Assembly: GCA_022414725.1 (NCBI GenBank)
Contig: CM039464.1
Location: 7,348,113 to 7,412,112, forward strand
From: Microglena sp. YARC
Lineage: Eukaryota > Chlorophyta > Chlorophyceae > Chlamydomonadales > Chlamydomonadaceae
Direction of reading: 5' to 3'
DNA length: 64,000 bases
The notes beneath the pieces are model-generated. The model did no database searches. It worked only from the letters and a program-made list of their open reading frames with translations, and was not told the DNA's origin. The first letter of the stretch is position 1. Every line of letters begins with the position of its first letter. This document shows, piece by piece, positions 1-10,971 of this stretch. The position numbers and the translations under genes were made by a program.

Positions 1-2
1 GT

Positions 3-1172
3 TCTGGTTCCAACAAGCGACGTCTGGATTGCACTTGGGGCCCATGCCTCAGCAAGACGACCCACTCGGAGGATCGCTGTTTCACGAAGCATCCGCACCT
101 GCGTAAGACCAAGCCTGGTGCACCGGTTACCAATCCGGTGCCCATGGCCTTGGCCCTTCCAGGTGTGCTTACTCCGCGGCAGCTGGCCTCCTTGCAGGCT
201 CAGATTGATGGGTATGCTTTGGACAAGAAATAGGAGGTACGCTCTGTCCTTTTCTCTTGCACTGCGAAATTTTCAAATGTCTGCAGCCCGAGCCTGTCTG
301 AGGGTGTCTGGCATGTTGATTCTGGAGCTGGGATGTCAATCACAGGTGATATGTCTTTGTTCACTGTGTTTCATGCTTCTGAGACTGGGCCAGCAGTTAA
401 ATTTGGTGATGGTGTGGTTCAACGGTCTGTGGGTCAGGGTTCTATTGTGTTATGTAGTGATTGGTTACCAACACCAATCACTTTAACCAATGTTCTCTAC
501 ATCCCACACTGTCCGGTGAACCTCATGTCAGTAAATGCTGTTGCCCATGCTCACAACTGCAAGATTTCTTTTGATAGTCTTAGTTGTACTGCCACACAGG
601 GCTCTTCTGTTCTGTGGTCTTTCCCTGCCTCCAGTGATGGTGTGTACAAGTTTGCATGTAGGCCTTGTCACACCCCTCGTGGCCGTTTGTATGGTGCTGA
701 AGATTATCCAGCTTTTGCTCTTGATGTTGATGAGGATGGTGGAGTTGTGATCCCTACCACTCCTGAATGGTTGTGGCATAGGCGGCTGGGTCACCCTGGC
801 TATGATGCCATGCACAACCTTGTAAGGAAGGGTTTGGTTCAGAACTTACCCCTCACTCTCCAACAGGTGCAAAGACTGTCTAAGATCCCATGTGATGCTT
901 GTCAGAAGGCAAAGGGAAAACGTATCCCTTTTCCTAAAGAAAGCAAAACTAGGATCCGTGCCCCATTACAACGCCTTCACTTGGACATCATGGGGCCATT
1001 TAATATTAGGGGCTTGCGTGGGGAGTTTTATGTTCTGTGTCTCACTGACCAATACTCTGGCTATGCTGAGGTCTTGTGCTTGAGAACCAGGGATGAAGCT
1101 CCCTTAGCAGTTCAAACTACCATCCTCAGATGGATGACTCAGCTGCATGGATTTGTTTTTCAAGTGTCTTAG
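3..1172 (+). pseudogene. copia gag end, protease and integrase N-terminus (broken)
   Basis: Read in the frame of position 3. Near the start is a CCHC-like knuckle (C-x4-C-x5-H-x4-C, around nt 33-90), the RNA-binding nucleocapsid motif of Gag. A TAG at 231-233 interrupts the frame. After it comes HVDSGAGMS (about 312-338), the aspartic protease active site of copia elements, which cleaves the polyprotein. The integrase zinc-binding domain follows, with HRRLGH (about 777-794) and CDAC (about 892-903), then the start of the catalytic core with LHLDIMGPF, carrying the first catalytic Asp, and LTDQYSGY with the second. The frame ends at 1172 where a one-base shift moves integrase into another frame. 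Family assignment is secure; the gene is inactive. Confidence 0.85.
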
Positions 1173-1630
1173 GTCTGACAGGGCTAAGGAATTTATAGTG
1201 AAGTGGTTCGAGGATTGGTTAGAATCGGTTGGTGCTGTGCATGAATTGTCCATGGCTTACACTGCTCAGCAGAATGCGACTGTGGAACGGTACAATGGGG
1301 TCCTTCAGAACGTAGCTAGGAGCATTCACTTGGAGTCTAAGCTCACTAAGTCCTTCTGGCCCTATGCCTTCCTCGCCGCGTGTTTACCTACGCAACCGGC
1401 TGCCTAATCAGGGTGACAAGACTCCTTATGAGTTGTTCTTTGGGGTTCTACCTGATGTATCGTTATTGCGCGTGTTCGGGTGCCCATGCTATGTTACCTT
1501 AGTGAATGGGAAGAAGCGCAATAAGCTTGACGAAAGGGCGTTATCTGGTAGACTGGTTGGGTATTCTCTGGTGAGTAAGGGTTATTTTTGTTTGGGTTCC
1601 GAAGTTGCGCCAGGTGGTAGAGAGTCGTGA
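1147..1630 (+). pseudogene. copia integrase core, split over two frames
   Basis: This continues the integrase started upstream. The first piece (1147-1407) carries the catalytic Glu in NATVERYNG, the third acid of the D,D-35-E triad that inserts element cDNA into the chromosome. A second frameshift near 1375 moves the reading to the next piece (1364-1630), which has the copia integrase C-terminal signature KTPYELFFG and a VFGCPCYV segment. A third shift near 1600 connects to the RT frame. Each shift is a one-base change, so this copy cannot make integrase. Confidence 0.85.
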
Positions 1631-3947
1631 TGTGCTCTTCTATGAACAGTTTAGCTATAACTGTATCCCTGGGCTTTTTCCCTATGATGGATCTCAGTAT
1701 TTTTCTCGCACCCCTGCCGCTATCATCGGTAAAGGGCTTGATACTACTGACAATGTCCTGGGCCCTTTACCAACCCCGATTGTTGACCGCTTTACTGGTC
1801 ATGGGATGACGATGCGTCCCAGGCCAGGTAATGATGGTGCTGTATCGCGTGCGGCGGCATTGGGCCAGGGGGAGTCTGATGTTCCTTCAAGCTCTAATTT
1901 ATTCGAATCTCAGGGGGTCGCCGGGCCTTCCTCTGCGCCACGTTTCGTCGGTGAAGTCGTAGGATTAGGACAGCCTCGGGTCATAGTGGAACCTAGTACA
2001 GGTCCACTGCCCACTAGTCGCCACCCCCCGTCCACCTATTCGGATAGCTCGCGGGAGTTGTTGATCACTTCACCCCCTGCTATACCTGGTGGTTTATACC
2101 GGACCAGGCATTGCGACGATGTGGCCGTCACAGATGATGTGAGTGATGACCTCGAACACTGGTCCGGGTCAGATACTGCGTATGGCTGGGGTGTTCCAGT
2201 GTACCCAGGCTTCGACGATTTAGAGGCAAAGGAGGCCGGCCTTGTTCAACCACGCATGAGTGCTGCGCTGGGGGCTTTATTACCGGTTACTGCTGATACT
2301 GCTGATATCCCCGCTGCCCATGTACAAGTACACTGCTTGTACGTGGGGGCTTTTATTTCTACCTCTACTGAACTCTCTTATAAAGCTGCAATGTTACCTA
2401 CCAACCCTAACAGAGATCTCTGGCTGCAGGCTATGAAGGATGAGATGGCCTCCCTCCATGCTCATGGCACTTGGGTCCTCACTCCACAGCCTCCTAGGCA
2501 GAGGATTCTATCTGGCAGATGGTTATTTGTCAAGAAACATGGGGCTGATGGTTCTTTGCGTTTTAAAGCTCGTTTTGTAGTTCGTGGTTTTCTGCAACGT
2601 CCTGGGCTGGACTACCATGATGTATATGCCCCCGTCTCCTCTAAAGCAGGTCTTCGTGTGCTCCTTGCTGCCATCACTCATAGGAAGATGTTTGTGAGGC
2701 AGCTGGACATCAAGACTGCATTCTTGAATGCCAAGCTGGAACCTGGTCTAGACCTGTTCTGTTACCAGCCTGAGGGCTTTCATGAACTTGGTCCTGACAA
2801 TGTTCCCCTTGTGTGTAAGCTGATTAAATCTCTTTATGGTTTGAAGCAGGCACCCAGGGCTTGGAGCAAAGATGTAAAGCAGGTTTTGGTTGCCCACGGT
2901 TTTACCATGTGCAAAGCTGAACCTGCTCTGTATTTCAGGAGGGATTCTACTGGTGGGTGGAGCTATGTCCTGACCTATGTGGATGACTTTATCTGTGCTT
3001 TTAGTGAGCTGCATAGGTATGCCTTGCTGATCAAGGCTATGGAAGCAGCTGGGTGGGAAGTCAAGGAAATGGGTGTACCTGTCCAGTTCCTTTCATTGGA
3101 CATGACTTGTACACTTGATTCTGACGGCAGGTGTGTTAAGATCGACCTCTCCCAGCACTCCTACATTGTTGAGCTGGTGGAGCAGTTTGGTCTCACTGCT
3201 GCTACCAAGCCCAAGTTTTCAGTTTCCATGTCCAAGTGCACTGTCACTGATCCTCCTGGAGAACCTCTGGCCTCTAATAGCCAGTACCTCTCTCTTGTGG
3301 AGGCTCTGCTGTACCTGGCTACCTGCACAAGGCCTGATATTTCTTTTGCTGTTAGCTACCTGTCCAGGTTTTCTGCTCAACCCACTGCCCCCCTGTGGGC
3401 TGCAGCCAAGCGCTTGCTTTTGTATTTGAGAGAACATTCCCATCTGGGCCTCACTTACACTCACAGCCATGGTTTCTCTTTTACTGTCTTTAGTGACTCA
3501 TCCTTTGCTGATGATGGGTCTGACAGGAGATCTCAGACTGGCTATGCTGTGCTCGCTGGAGGCTGCCTTGTGAACTGGATGAGCAAAAGGCAACCCACTG
3601 TTGCTGTTAGCTCCAGTGAGGCTGAGTATCAGGCCCTGTCTCAGACTGCCAGGGAGGTGCAATGGTTGAAAAAGTTGAGAATTGATCTAGGGCTGCCTTG
3701 TGACCTGGTCACCATTCAGGGTGACAACTTGGGGTCCTTGAGCTGGGCCAATGACTGTCAGCTGCTCCCTCGCAACAAGCACATTGATGTCATCCATCAC
3801 TATATCCAGGAGCTGGTGGAGGATGGCCAGGTGGATGTTGCCTATGTTAACACTAAGGACAACTGTGCTGACCCCTTCACCAAGCCCCTTGATCCTATGG
3901 TGTTCTGGCGTTTCATTCGCATGTTTGGAATGACTGCTTCTCCTTAA
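1605..3947 (+). CDS. copia reverse transcriptase - RNase H, 780 codons, intact frame
   Basis: Copies element RNA into DNA. The first ~250 residues are the variable integrase C-terminus and a low-similarity linker. RT covers about residues 265-500: WLQAMKDEM at its start, RWLFVKKHG, then KARFVVRGF, the first catalytic Asp in QLDIKTAFLN (about 367-376), SLYGLKQAPRAW, and YVDD at 458-461 with the two metal-binding aspartates. The RNase H domain follows, with FSDSSFADD (first acid about residue 631), SSSEAEYQAL, QGDNLGSL, NKHIDV and a C-terminal DPFTKPL. All catalytic acids of both domains are present. The listed ATG is only the first Met after a frameshift; the natural protein would be one long polyprotein. 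It could in principle be complemented in trans. Confidence 0.9.
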   Translation: MRQVVESRDVLFYEQFSYNCIPGLFPYDGSQYFSRTPAAIIGKGLDTTDNVLGPLPTPIVDRFTGHGMTMRPRPGNDGAVSRAAALGQGESDVPSSSNLFESQGVAGPSSAPRFVGEVVGLGQPRVIVEPSTGPLPTSRHPPSTYSDSSRELLITSPPAIPGGLYRTRHCDDVAVTDDVSDDLEHWSGSDTAYGWGVPVYPGFDDLEAKEAGLVQPRMSAALGALLPVTADTADIPAAHVQVHCLYVGAFISTSTELSYKAAMLPTNPNRDLWLQAMKDEMASLHAHGTWVLTPQPPRQRILSGRWLFVKKHGADGSLRFKARFVVRGFLQRPGLDYHDVYAPVSSKAGLRVLLAAITHRKMFVRQLDIKTAFLNAKLEPGLDLFCYQPEGFHELGPDNVPLVCKLIKSLYGLKQAPRAWSKDVKQVLVAHGFTMCKAEPALYFRRDSTGGWSYVLTYVDDFICAFSELHRYALLIKAMEAAGWEVKEMGVPVQFLSLDMTCTLDSDGRCVKIDLSQHSYIVELVEQFGLTAATKPKFSVSMSKCTVTDPPGEPLASNSQYLSLVEALLYLATCTRPDISFAVSYLSRFSAQPTAPLWAAAKRLLLYLREHSHLGLTYTHSHGFSFTVFSDSSFADDGSDRRSQTGYAVLAGGCLVNWMSKRQPTVAVSSSEAEYQALSQTAREVQWLKKLRIDLGLPCDLVTIQGDNLGSLSWANDCQLLPRNKHIDVIHHYIQELVEDGQVDVAYVNTKDNCADPFTKPLDPMVFWRFIRMFGMTASP

Positions 3948-4640
3948 ACCAATTTTTTGGTTACATGTATTCTAGAATTTTGGTTACATGTATTCTGGAA
4001 TTTTTGGTTACATTTAGAGTTTCTTTAAGTTATCATTGATTGGCATTAGGTTCCTATTCCCGGATCGGGTTTTCTATACCGTTGTTCCCCAACTTTGATA
4101 TTTAGTTGTCCTCTTATATCCACTTGGCAAATTTTGGTTCTTTGCCTTGCTTCATACCTTCCCTTACACCCTTCGGGTTTCATTTGAAGTTTCTCTCGAT
4201 TTTTATTTTTCGGAGTTCTTTGATTTTTTTTTTTTTTTTTTTTTAATTTGTTACATATAGTTCTATGTCACCAGTGCCATAGGTGGAGTAGTACTATTGT
4301 ATGTCACCTGTGTCATAGGTGGAGTATCAGCATGTATAGCGGTGCTCTCACGCGTTTTATGACTTGGTGACTACTTATGTACTCCCTTAGAACTATCGGC
4401 TCTCCTGAGCCAGCTTCCCGTGGGACTGAGTCATCTTGAGATGACTCAGTGGCAGCTTCCTGTCACCTACGTCTCCGGTCTGATCTGTACCCTGTTAGGT
4501 TCCTGTCTACCGCCTCCTTTCACCACAGGTGCCCCTTTATGGGTCTCCTGTGTCTGTAACGTTATCCTTGTCTCCGTGTATAGATTGGTGCGTCTGTTCC
4601 GCTGCTTTAATCTACTGTCCACTCTACCGGAGTGATTTCA
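3948..4640 (+). other. copia 3' non-coding tail with probable 3' LTR
   Basis: Just after the stop are three copies of a ~23 bp unit beginning GGTTACATGTATTC (3958, 3981, 4005). A run of 21 T is at 4224-4244. From about 4249 the sequence starts TGTTACATATAG, a plausible LTR start, followed by two ~35 bp repeats containing CATAGGTGGAGTA (4262 and 4297). With the 5' LTR outside the window the LTR limits cannot be confirmed. Confidence 0.4.
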
Positions 4641-6190
4641 AGCTGATAGAGACATAGACAGAGGTTAGGGCAAAGACATGGCAGACAGAGACAGAAGCAC
4701 TGATAGAGGTACAGAAATAGGCAGCGGTAGTGACAGTGACATGGACACAGGCAGAGGGAGTAACACAGATACAGAGCAAGTGACAGAGGCTGACATAGAC
4801 AGATAGGCAAAGACAAATAAATATTAAGAGTCAAAGGCAGAGACAAAGGCAAAGACATAGACAAAGGTACTGACAGAGTCAGATGCAGGGTCAGATTTGG
4901 AGGCGTGAACATATACAGAAAATTCGACAAAGGCAAGGGCAGTGACCGAGACAAGGGAAGCGGCAGACAGAGACAGAGGCGGTAACAAAGGCAGAGACAT
5001 AGACAGAGGTTAGGGCAATGACATGGCAGACAGAGACAGAAGCACTGATAGAGGTACAGAAATAGACAGCGGTAGTGACAGTGACATAGACACAGAAAGA
5101 GACAGTACCACAATAATAAAGCAAATGACAGAGGCAGACAGAGACAGATACGTAGACCTTGACAAAGAAATATAAAGAGGCAAAGGCAGAGACAAAGGCA
5201 GAAACAGAGGTAGTAACAGAATCAGTGGCAGGGTCAAAGACGGAGACGTGAACATATACAGAAAAATAGACAAAGGCAAGGGCAGTGACAGAGACAAGGG
5301 AAGCGGCAGACAGAGACACAGGCGGTAGCAGAGGCAGAGACATAGACAGAGTTTAGGCCAATGACATGGCAGGCAGAGACAGAAGCACTGATAGAGGTAC
5401 AGAAATAGACAGCGGTAGTGACTGTGACGTAGACACAGACAGAGGAAGTAAAACAGATACAGAGCAAGTGACAGAAGCTAACATAGACAGACAGGCATAG
5501 ACAAATAAATATTAAGAGACAAAGGCAGTGACAGAGGTACTGACAGAATCAGTGGCAGGGTCAGAGACGTGAACATATACAGAAAAATCGACAAAGGCAA
5601 GGGCAGTGACAGAGACAAGGGAAGCGGCAGACAAAGACAGAGGCGGTAACGAAGGCAGAGACATAGACAGAGGTTAGGGCACTGACATGGTAGACAGAGA
5701 CAGAAGCGCTGATAGAGGTACATAAATAGACAGCGGTAGTGACAGTGACGTAGACACAGACAAAGGAAGTAACACAGATACAGAGCAAGTGACAGAAGCT
5801 AACATAGACAGATAGGCATAGACAAAGAAATATAAAGAGGCAAATGCAGAGACGAAGAAAAAGACAGACAGAGGTAATGACAGAATCAGATGCAGGGTCA
5901 GAGACGGAGACGTGAACATATACAGAAAAATAGAAAAAGGCAAGGGCAGTGACAGAGACAAGGGAAGTGGCAGACAGAGACATAGGCGGTAATAGAGGCA
6001 GAGACATAGACAGAGGGAGGGCACTGACATGGCAGACAGAGACAGAAGCAGAGATAGTGGTAGAGAAATAGACAGCTGCAGTGACTGTGATGTAGACTAA
6101 GGCAGTAACGCAGATACAGAGCAAGTGACAGAGAAAGAGACAAAGGCAAAGACATAGGCAGGGAATTAGAAAGAAACAAGGGCAAGGGTA
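4640..6190. repeat. GACAGA-type array with ~340 bp higher-order repeat
   Basis: Degenerate GACAGA/GACAAAGGCA units are organised in a longer repeat. The block GCAGACAGAGACAGAAGC recurs near 4681, 5026, 5367, 5690 and 6031, giving steps of about 345, 341, 323 and 341 bp. The long minus-strand open frames across this block (Leu/Cys/Ser-rich) follow from the repeat, not from a gene. Confidence 0.85.
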
Positions 6191-6950
6191 GTGACAGCGT
6201 CGTAGCACTTGCAAGTAATTATCATGAAATAGCATGAGTACTGACTTAGACAGTTTCAGCACTAATCGTGTTCCATTGTGCATCCAGATCAAGGAACATG
6301 TATTGATCTTGGCCATCAACTGAGCCCTGAAAGCAGTAGCTCCTTCTCCAGAGCTAGGTGGCATTAACAAGACGCTCCATCTGCAGCAGCACAAAAAGGA
6401 ACACGGTCAATTAGGTGTTGATGACAAGTGAAGTGCACTCATGCCCTTCACATGCAAGCAGTTATCCAGGTAAGCAATTATCATGAATTAGCATCAGTAT
6501 TTAGGCAGTCTTCTCAGCAGAAGCAAGGCCTCTAACCCTGAAGCGGCGAGGCAGGCAGGTGTACGCAGGCAGGCAGTGAGGTTTCAAGCTGGCAGGCAGG
6601 TACGTAAGCGGGCAAGCATGCAGGCAGGCATGCAGGCTAGCATTTGTCAAACAGGGAGGCAGGGAGGCACCGTGTATGGACATCACGAGCATTGGATCGT
6701 GTCGTTTGCATGATTGTTTACGCATAAGAAAACGATCGCAAGGAAATCAGGCAAGAAAATATCACCAGCGAGATTCAGCCTTGCGACGTTCAAACCTTCG
6801 ACATTCAAATCTGCGCACTAGCTACCTGCGTCATTCGAACCCTCCCATTCCATCAACAACCCTCAATCGCAAAACTCAATCGCCTTGGCTGGAAGCATGG
6901 CATTCGCCCAAGTAAAGCTGTGAACTGATCGACGCATTGAATATGGTCAA
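6190..6950. other. Mostly unique sequence with a CAGG-rich patch
   Basis: A short motif containing AATTATCATGAA and AGCAT occurs twice (about 6216 and 6476). From 6540 to 6650 the sequence is rich in CAGG/CAGGCAGG units. No coding signature is recognised. Confidence 0.5.
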
Positions 6951-6954
6951 GCCG

Positions 6955-7245
6955 GTAGTATGGTTTAAAGACAGCGGCTTTGTGTGGGAGTAAAACAGTA
7001 GTGGCAATTGAGAAGCGAACGCTATTAAGAAGGAAGGGAGGTACGCGTGTAGGGTCGACCATACTAGGAGTGAAACTGCTATGGCTGCGGCAGCACGGCC
7101 AAACTAGTAATATGGTTGAAAGACAGCGGCTTTGTGCGGGAGTAGAGCAGTAGTGGCAATAGAGAAGAGAACGCTAGAAAGAAGGACGGGAGGAACGCGT
7201 TTGGTTCGACCAAGCTAGGCAGTACGGCAGTACGCGAGCGCACCT
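6955..7245. repeat. ~151 bp tandem duplication
   Basis: Two diverged copies start at about 6959 and 7110, sharing AAAGACAGCGGCTTTGTG and the downstream CAGTAGTGGCAAT and GACC blocks. No gene is seen. Confidence 0.7.
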
Positions 7246-7620
7246 TCGAAAATGTCAGTTGACAGCTAGGACGCAGGAGGGTTGGGGGGTTGGGGTTGGG
7301 GGGGGGGGGGGGGGGCACGGTAATCCAATCATCCGATGAAGCCCTAAGTTCCTCCCGTGTCTCTCTCCTCCGTCTCTCCGTCTCTGTCTGTCTCTCCGTG
7401 CCTCCGTCGAGGCGTCTGAACAATACCGGGCACCTCCACTCCAAAACATTTGGGTCATAGTTGGAGTGCGCATGACGAGAGTTATCAGCATCGCAACGGT
7501 CATTATCCTTCGCCAAAGTTGTTCAATGTTTTGTAGCTTTATTTGGCTACTAGTAGCTCCTTTCTCAACTTTTGAACCCTCCTGCTGGGGACTGCTAAAG
7601 CGTTCTTCCGTGTCGCTTGC
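7246..7620. other. Non-coding stretch with an 18-G run
   Basis: Poly-G at 7298-7315 is followed by pyrimidine-rich CTCTCTCCGTCTCT sequence. Open frames on both strands are short and resemble nothing recognised. Confidence 0.5.
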
Positions 7621-7740
7621 TTGCTGTTCTTCTTGGGACGGCCAATGCTCAGAATAATTATTATCTAACCACATGCACAGTCTTGGATCAAATCATTGAG
7701 GCATAGGGAAGTTATAACCCAAGATTGTGTCCTAGAACCT
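7620..7740 (-). repeat. Isolated inverted monomer of the ~185 bp satellite
   Basis: The reverse complement contains ATCTTGGGTTATAACTTCCC and GACTGTGCATGTGGTTA. These match the isolated plus-strand monomer at 33840-34025 and, more weakly, the adjacent 185 bp array. Confidence 0.65.
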
Positions 7741-7749
7741 GCCACAGTA

Positions 7750-9307
7750 ATCCTGTCATCCGACAGTGTCAAAATATTTCCAAAATATTTCTCATCTCTA
7801 TGGTAGGTCGTTAGATATTATTTATTCTGAGCTAAATCCAAGAGAACTAGAGTGTAGAACAGGTTAGGACTTTGGAGAAAGATTACGACTGCGTCAGTCG
7901 CAGGGATTACCCTGTGTTACACCCAGAGCAAGTAACAAGGCATGCCCTTGACTTATAACTCAACAACCCCTGCCTCCGTGGTTCATACCAAGACTTGGTG
8001 AGTCGTTAGATATAATTTAATATGACTTACATCCAACAAGAAACGAGTATATAACAAGTTTGGAGAAAGGTTACGACTGCGTCGATCGACAAGATTACCC
8101 TGTGTTACACCCAGAGCAAGTAACAAGGCACGATCTTGACTTATAACTTAACTTACCTATAACTTAATTTAATCTACGATCTTGACTTATAACTTTAATT
8201 TAATCTACGATCTTGACTTATAACTTAATTTAATCTACGATCTTGACTTATAACTTAACTTACCTATAACTTAACTTACCTATAACTTAATTTAATCTGA
8301 GCTACAGCCAAGAGGGAAAGAGTAGAGATAAAGTCTGGTGGAAGGTTACGACTGCGTTGGTCTACGGGATTACCCGTTGTATCACCCAGAGCAAGTAACA
8401 AGGCATGTTCTTGGCTTATAACTCCACCCTGCCTCCATGGTTCGTCCCAAGACTTTGGAAGTCGTTTGTTATTATTTAATCCGACTTACAGCAAACAGGA
8501 TAATAGTGGAGAACAAGTTTGGAGAAAGGTTACGACTGTGTTGGTCTACGGGATTACCCGTTGTTACACCCAGAGCAAGTAACAAGGCAGGTTCTTGGCT
8601 TATAATTCCACCCCGCCTCCATGGTTCGTCCCAAGACTTTGGAAGTCGTTTGTTATTATTTAATCTGACTTACAGCAAACAGGAAAAGAGTGGAGAACAA
8701 GTTCGGAGAAAGGTTACGACTGCGATGGTCGACGGGATTATCCTGTGTTACACCCAGAGCAAGTAACAAGGCATGTTCTTGGCTTATTGCTGAACCCTGC
8801 CTCCTTGGTTGGGCCAAAGACTTGGTAAATTGTTACGTATTATTTAATCTGAGCCACAGACAAGAGTAAAAGAGTGGAGAACAAGTTCGGAGAAAGGTTA
8901 CGACTGCGATGGTCGACGGGATTATCCTGTGTTACACCCAGAGCAAGTAACAAGGCAAGTTCTTGGCTTATTACTTAACCCTGCCTCCATGGTTCGTTTT
9001 CAAGGCTTTGGAAATCGTTTGATATAATTTAATATGACTTACATCCAACAAGAAACGAGTATATAACAAGTTTGGAGAAAGGTTACGACTGTGTCGGTCG
9101 ACAAGATTACCCTGTGTTACACCCAGAGCAAGTAACAAGGCACGATCTTGACTTATAACTCCGCCATGACTTTATGGTTCGACCCAAGACTTGGTAATTC
9201 GTTAGGTTTTATTTAATCTGAGCTATATTCAAGAGGAAAAGAGTAGAGATAAAGTTTGGAGAAAGGATACGACTGCGTCGGTCGACAAGATTACCCCATG
9301 TTACACC
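7750..9307 (+). repeat. ~185 bp satellite array, left part
   Basis: The block GGTTACGACTGCG (with variants) recurs at about 7883, 8065, 8343, 8528, 8713, 8898, 9077 and 9266. Steps are mostly 179-189 bp. Each unit also has GTTACACCCAGAGCAAGTAA and a TTATTTAATCTGA block. The one long step (8065 to 8343) is due to extra copies of a TATAACTTAATTTAATCTACG unit. No coding content. Confidence 0.9.
9300..9307 (+). repeat. 8 bp target-site duplication, left copy
   Basis: GTTACACC lies immediately left of the transposon end CAGGGTACTACAT. The same 8 bp stand at 10972-10979 on the right, and both come from the satellite motif GTTACACCCAGAGC. Confidence 0.85.
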
Positions 9308-10971
9308 CAGGGTACTACATCGCGCGCGCGACTGCGCGAAAACGGGCAGGGTTTTGGAGCCCGACTGCGCTAAACGGGCAGTTTTTTAAACACCCTCTGC
9401 GCGCTCCGGGCAGTTTTTTTGACTACCTGTGCGCTCTCCTATTTTTACTGACTGTGCGCTTTCTGCGCTTTGTGCGCTTTCTCTCTTTCCCCAGATCAGA
9501 TAGAGTGATACTCACTCAGTGAGTGAGTGAGTGACTTCAAATTGAGGCTGTCAGAGTAATAATGACTGCACTGGTGGCTGAAAGGTAACTGCAAACCTGC
9601 AACATGGATTTGAATTGTAACAGAACTGCAACCGCCCAATCGCCTCAGTCAAATAAATTCGGAATCTCAATGGCATTATTCTGCTTTCATTCCGATCTCT
9701 GTCATCGCCAGTTCGCCAGTTCGCCTCTGTCCTCCTCTCTACCCCTAGCTCGTGCCCTAGCCTCCTCGTCGCTCCTGCTGTCGCCAGTTCACCAGTGCTC
9801 GCTGCAGCAAGCTTGTGGAAACAAAGTAAGTTTGATGCTTGTGATTAGACCAGTCGATTAGCTAAATTGCTGACTTGCGAGTTGACTCGTTGAATTGCGA
9901 GTTGCTTTTTGATTTGCTATCTGGCTGACTTCGAGTTTCTTACCCAGTTTCATTCCACTTTGTGCAGTCGGAGTTGGAGTGTCGACCCTGCTCTCTGCCC
10001 CAAGCTCTTGCCCTCGCCTTCTCGTCGCCACTGCCCCTCGCTCCTGCTCCTCGAGATGTCCGGCAACCATAACAAGAAGACTAAGCTCGCTAATGCATCC
10101 ATCTGGAGCAGAAGTAAGTTTGACTGCCTCGTGCTCTGCTGAAATTGTCTGACCTGAGCTATTAAGAAAGCGTCCCTCGTTTGCCCTCGATTATCGCATC
10201 GACTCGGTTATAAAATTAAGGTTGCGAGAATTAGCTTCGCTTTCTCGAGTACAGCCAGAATCACATTGCTTTCCCCCTTTCCTCTGCTGACTTCTAATTT
10301 CATCCCATATCGTGCAGTGGGTGTCTTCCCCGAGGTGTCCCCGAAGCGGAAGGGGCCTATAGCTGCTGGACAGGCTGCCACCTCTCCTGCGCCTAAGTGT
10401 TCCATGCCTCCTCCACCAGACCCCCCCTCGCCATCCGTGTTGGTGTCGATTGAGGGGTATGATCAGCCTGTTTGTGTCCTTGTCGGCTTTGGAGTCGACG
10501 ATGATGTACCAGTTCAGGCAGCAGTGCAGCCACCAGATGATGACTCAATTTTCATTAGGTGGAGTCAATGTGAACTTGGCTGGAGTTACCCATTCTCAAG
10601 GTGTTGCCTACCCGTACTGGTCTACAGACTGAGCTACATTGTTACATTATTTAAAGCGATGATTTGGTCGTGTAAGTTTGTAACAGCGGTTCTTGTGTCT
10701 GTACTGTTTCCACTACCTACCGGTCACCTTGCTCCTTGCAGCAACCTGCTCCCTGTCAGGCTGTTACCCTGTGTCACCACAGCTCATGTAAAAAATTGAC
10801 TAATAGCGCAATAATTAAAAAAACTGGTGCGCGAAGTGCGCAGTTTTTGGAGAGGTGAGTGCGCTTTTTTGAAAACGCGCACTTTTTTGAAGGCAACTGC
10901 GCTTTAGGGGCAGTAAAATAATGGCAAGTGCGCGAAACGGGCAGACCAAATTGACAGAATGTAGTACCCTG
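9308..10971 (+). mobile_element. hAT-like DNA transposon, 1664 bp, non-autonomous
   Basis: The ends are CAGGGTACTACAT and ATGTAGTACCCTG, a perfect 13 bp inverted repeat, flanked by the perfect 8 bp duplication GTTACACC. CAGGG ends with 8 bp duplications are the hAT hallmark. Both subterminal zones carry GCGC-rich repeats such as CTGCGCGAAAACGGGCAG and GTGCGCGAAACGGGCAG. No hAT transposase is seen inside; the cargo is a small gene-like region. A 194 bp relative sits at 61819-62012. Confidence 0.85.
10056..10799 (+). CDS. Unknown intron-containing gene or captured fragment inside the hAT-like element
   Basis: An ATG at 10056 opens a basic stretch (MSGNHNKKTKLAN) to a donor GTAAGT at 10114. An acceptor GTGCAG ends at 10317, and the joined frame continues with VFPEVSPKRKGP, a Pro-rich PPPPDPPSPS segment and an acidic tail. 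The frame then runs to a stop near 10797, or may splice again at a weak donor near 10601. A partly similar module (CTCGTCGC-rich exon, then GTAAGTTTGATG) lies just upstream at about 9720-9835, as if the first exon had been duplicated. No domain is recognised. It may be transposon-captured host sequence. Confidence 0.4.

Larger units (their letters stand above)
1..4640 (+). mobile_element. Ty1/copia LTR retrotransposon, 5' end outside the window
   Basis: The pol order is protease, integrase, RT, RNase H, which is the Ty1/copia order; Ty3/gypsy has integrase last. The window opens inside gag, so the 5' LTR is not visible. The left half is decayed (in-frame TAG at 231-233, frameshifts near 1165, 1375 and 1600), while the RT-RNase H part stays open to 3947. 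A non-coding tail of about 690 bp follows and probably holds the 3' LTR. The right edge is set where the GACAGA-type array begins and is uncertain by some tens of bases. Confidence 0.9.

Noticed and set aside
4607..6394. Long minus-strand open frames, up to 277 codons, rich in Leu, Ser and Cys
   Set aside because: They run through the GACAGA-type array, several frames are open at once and the peptides are only the repeat translated.
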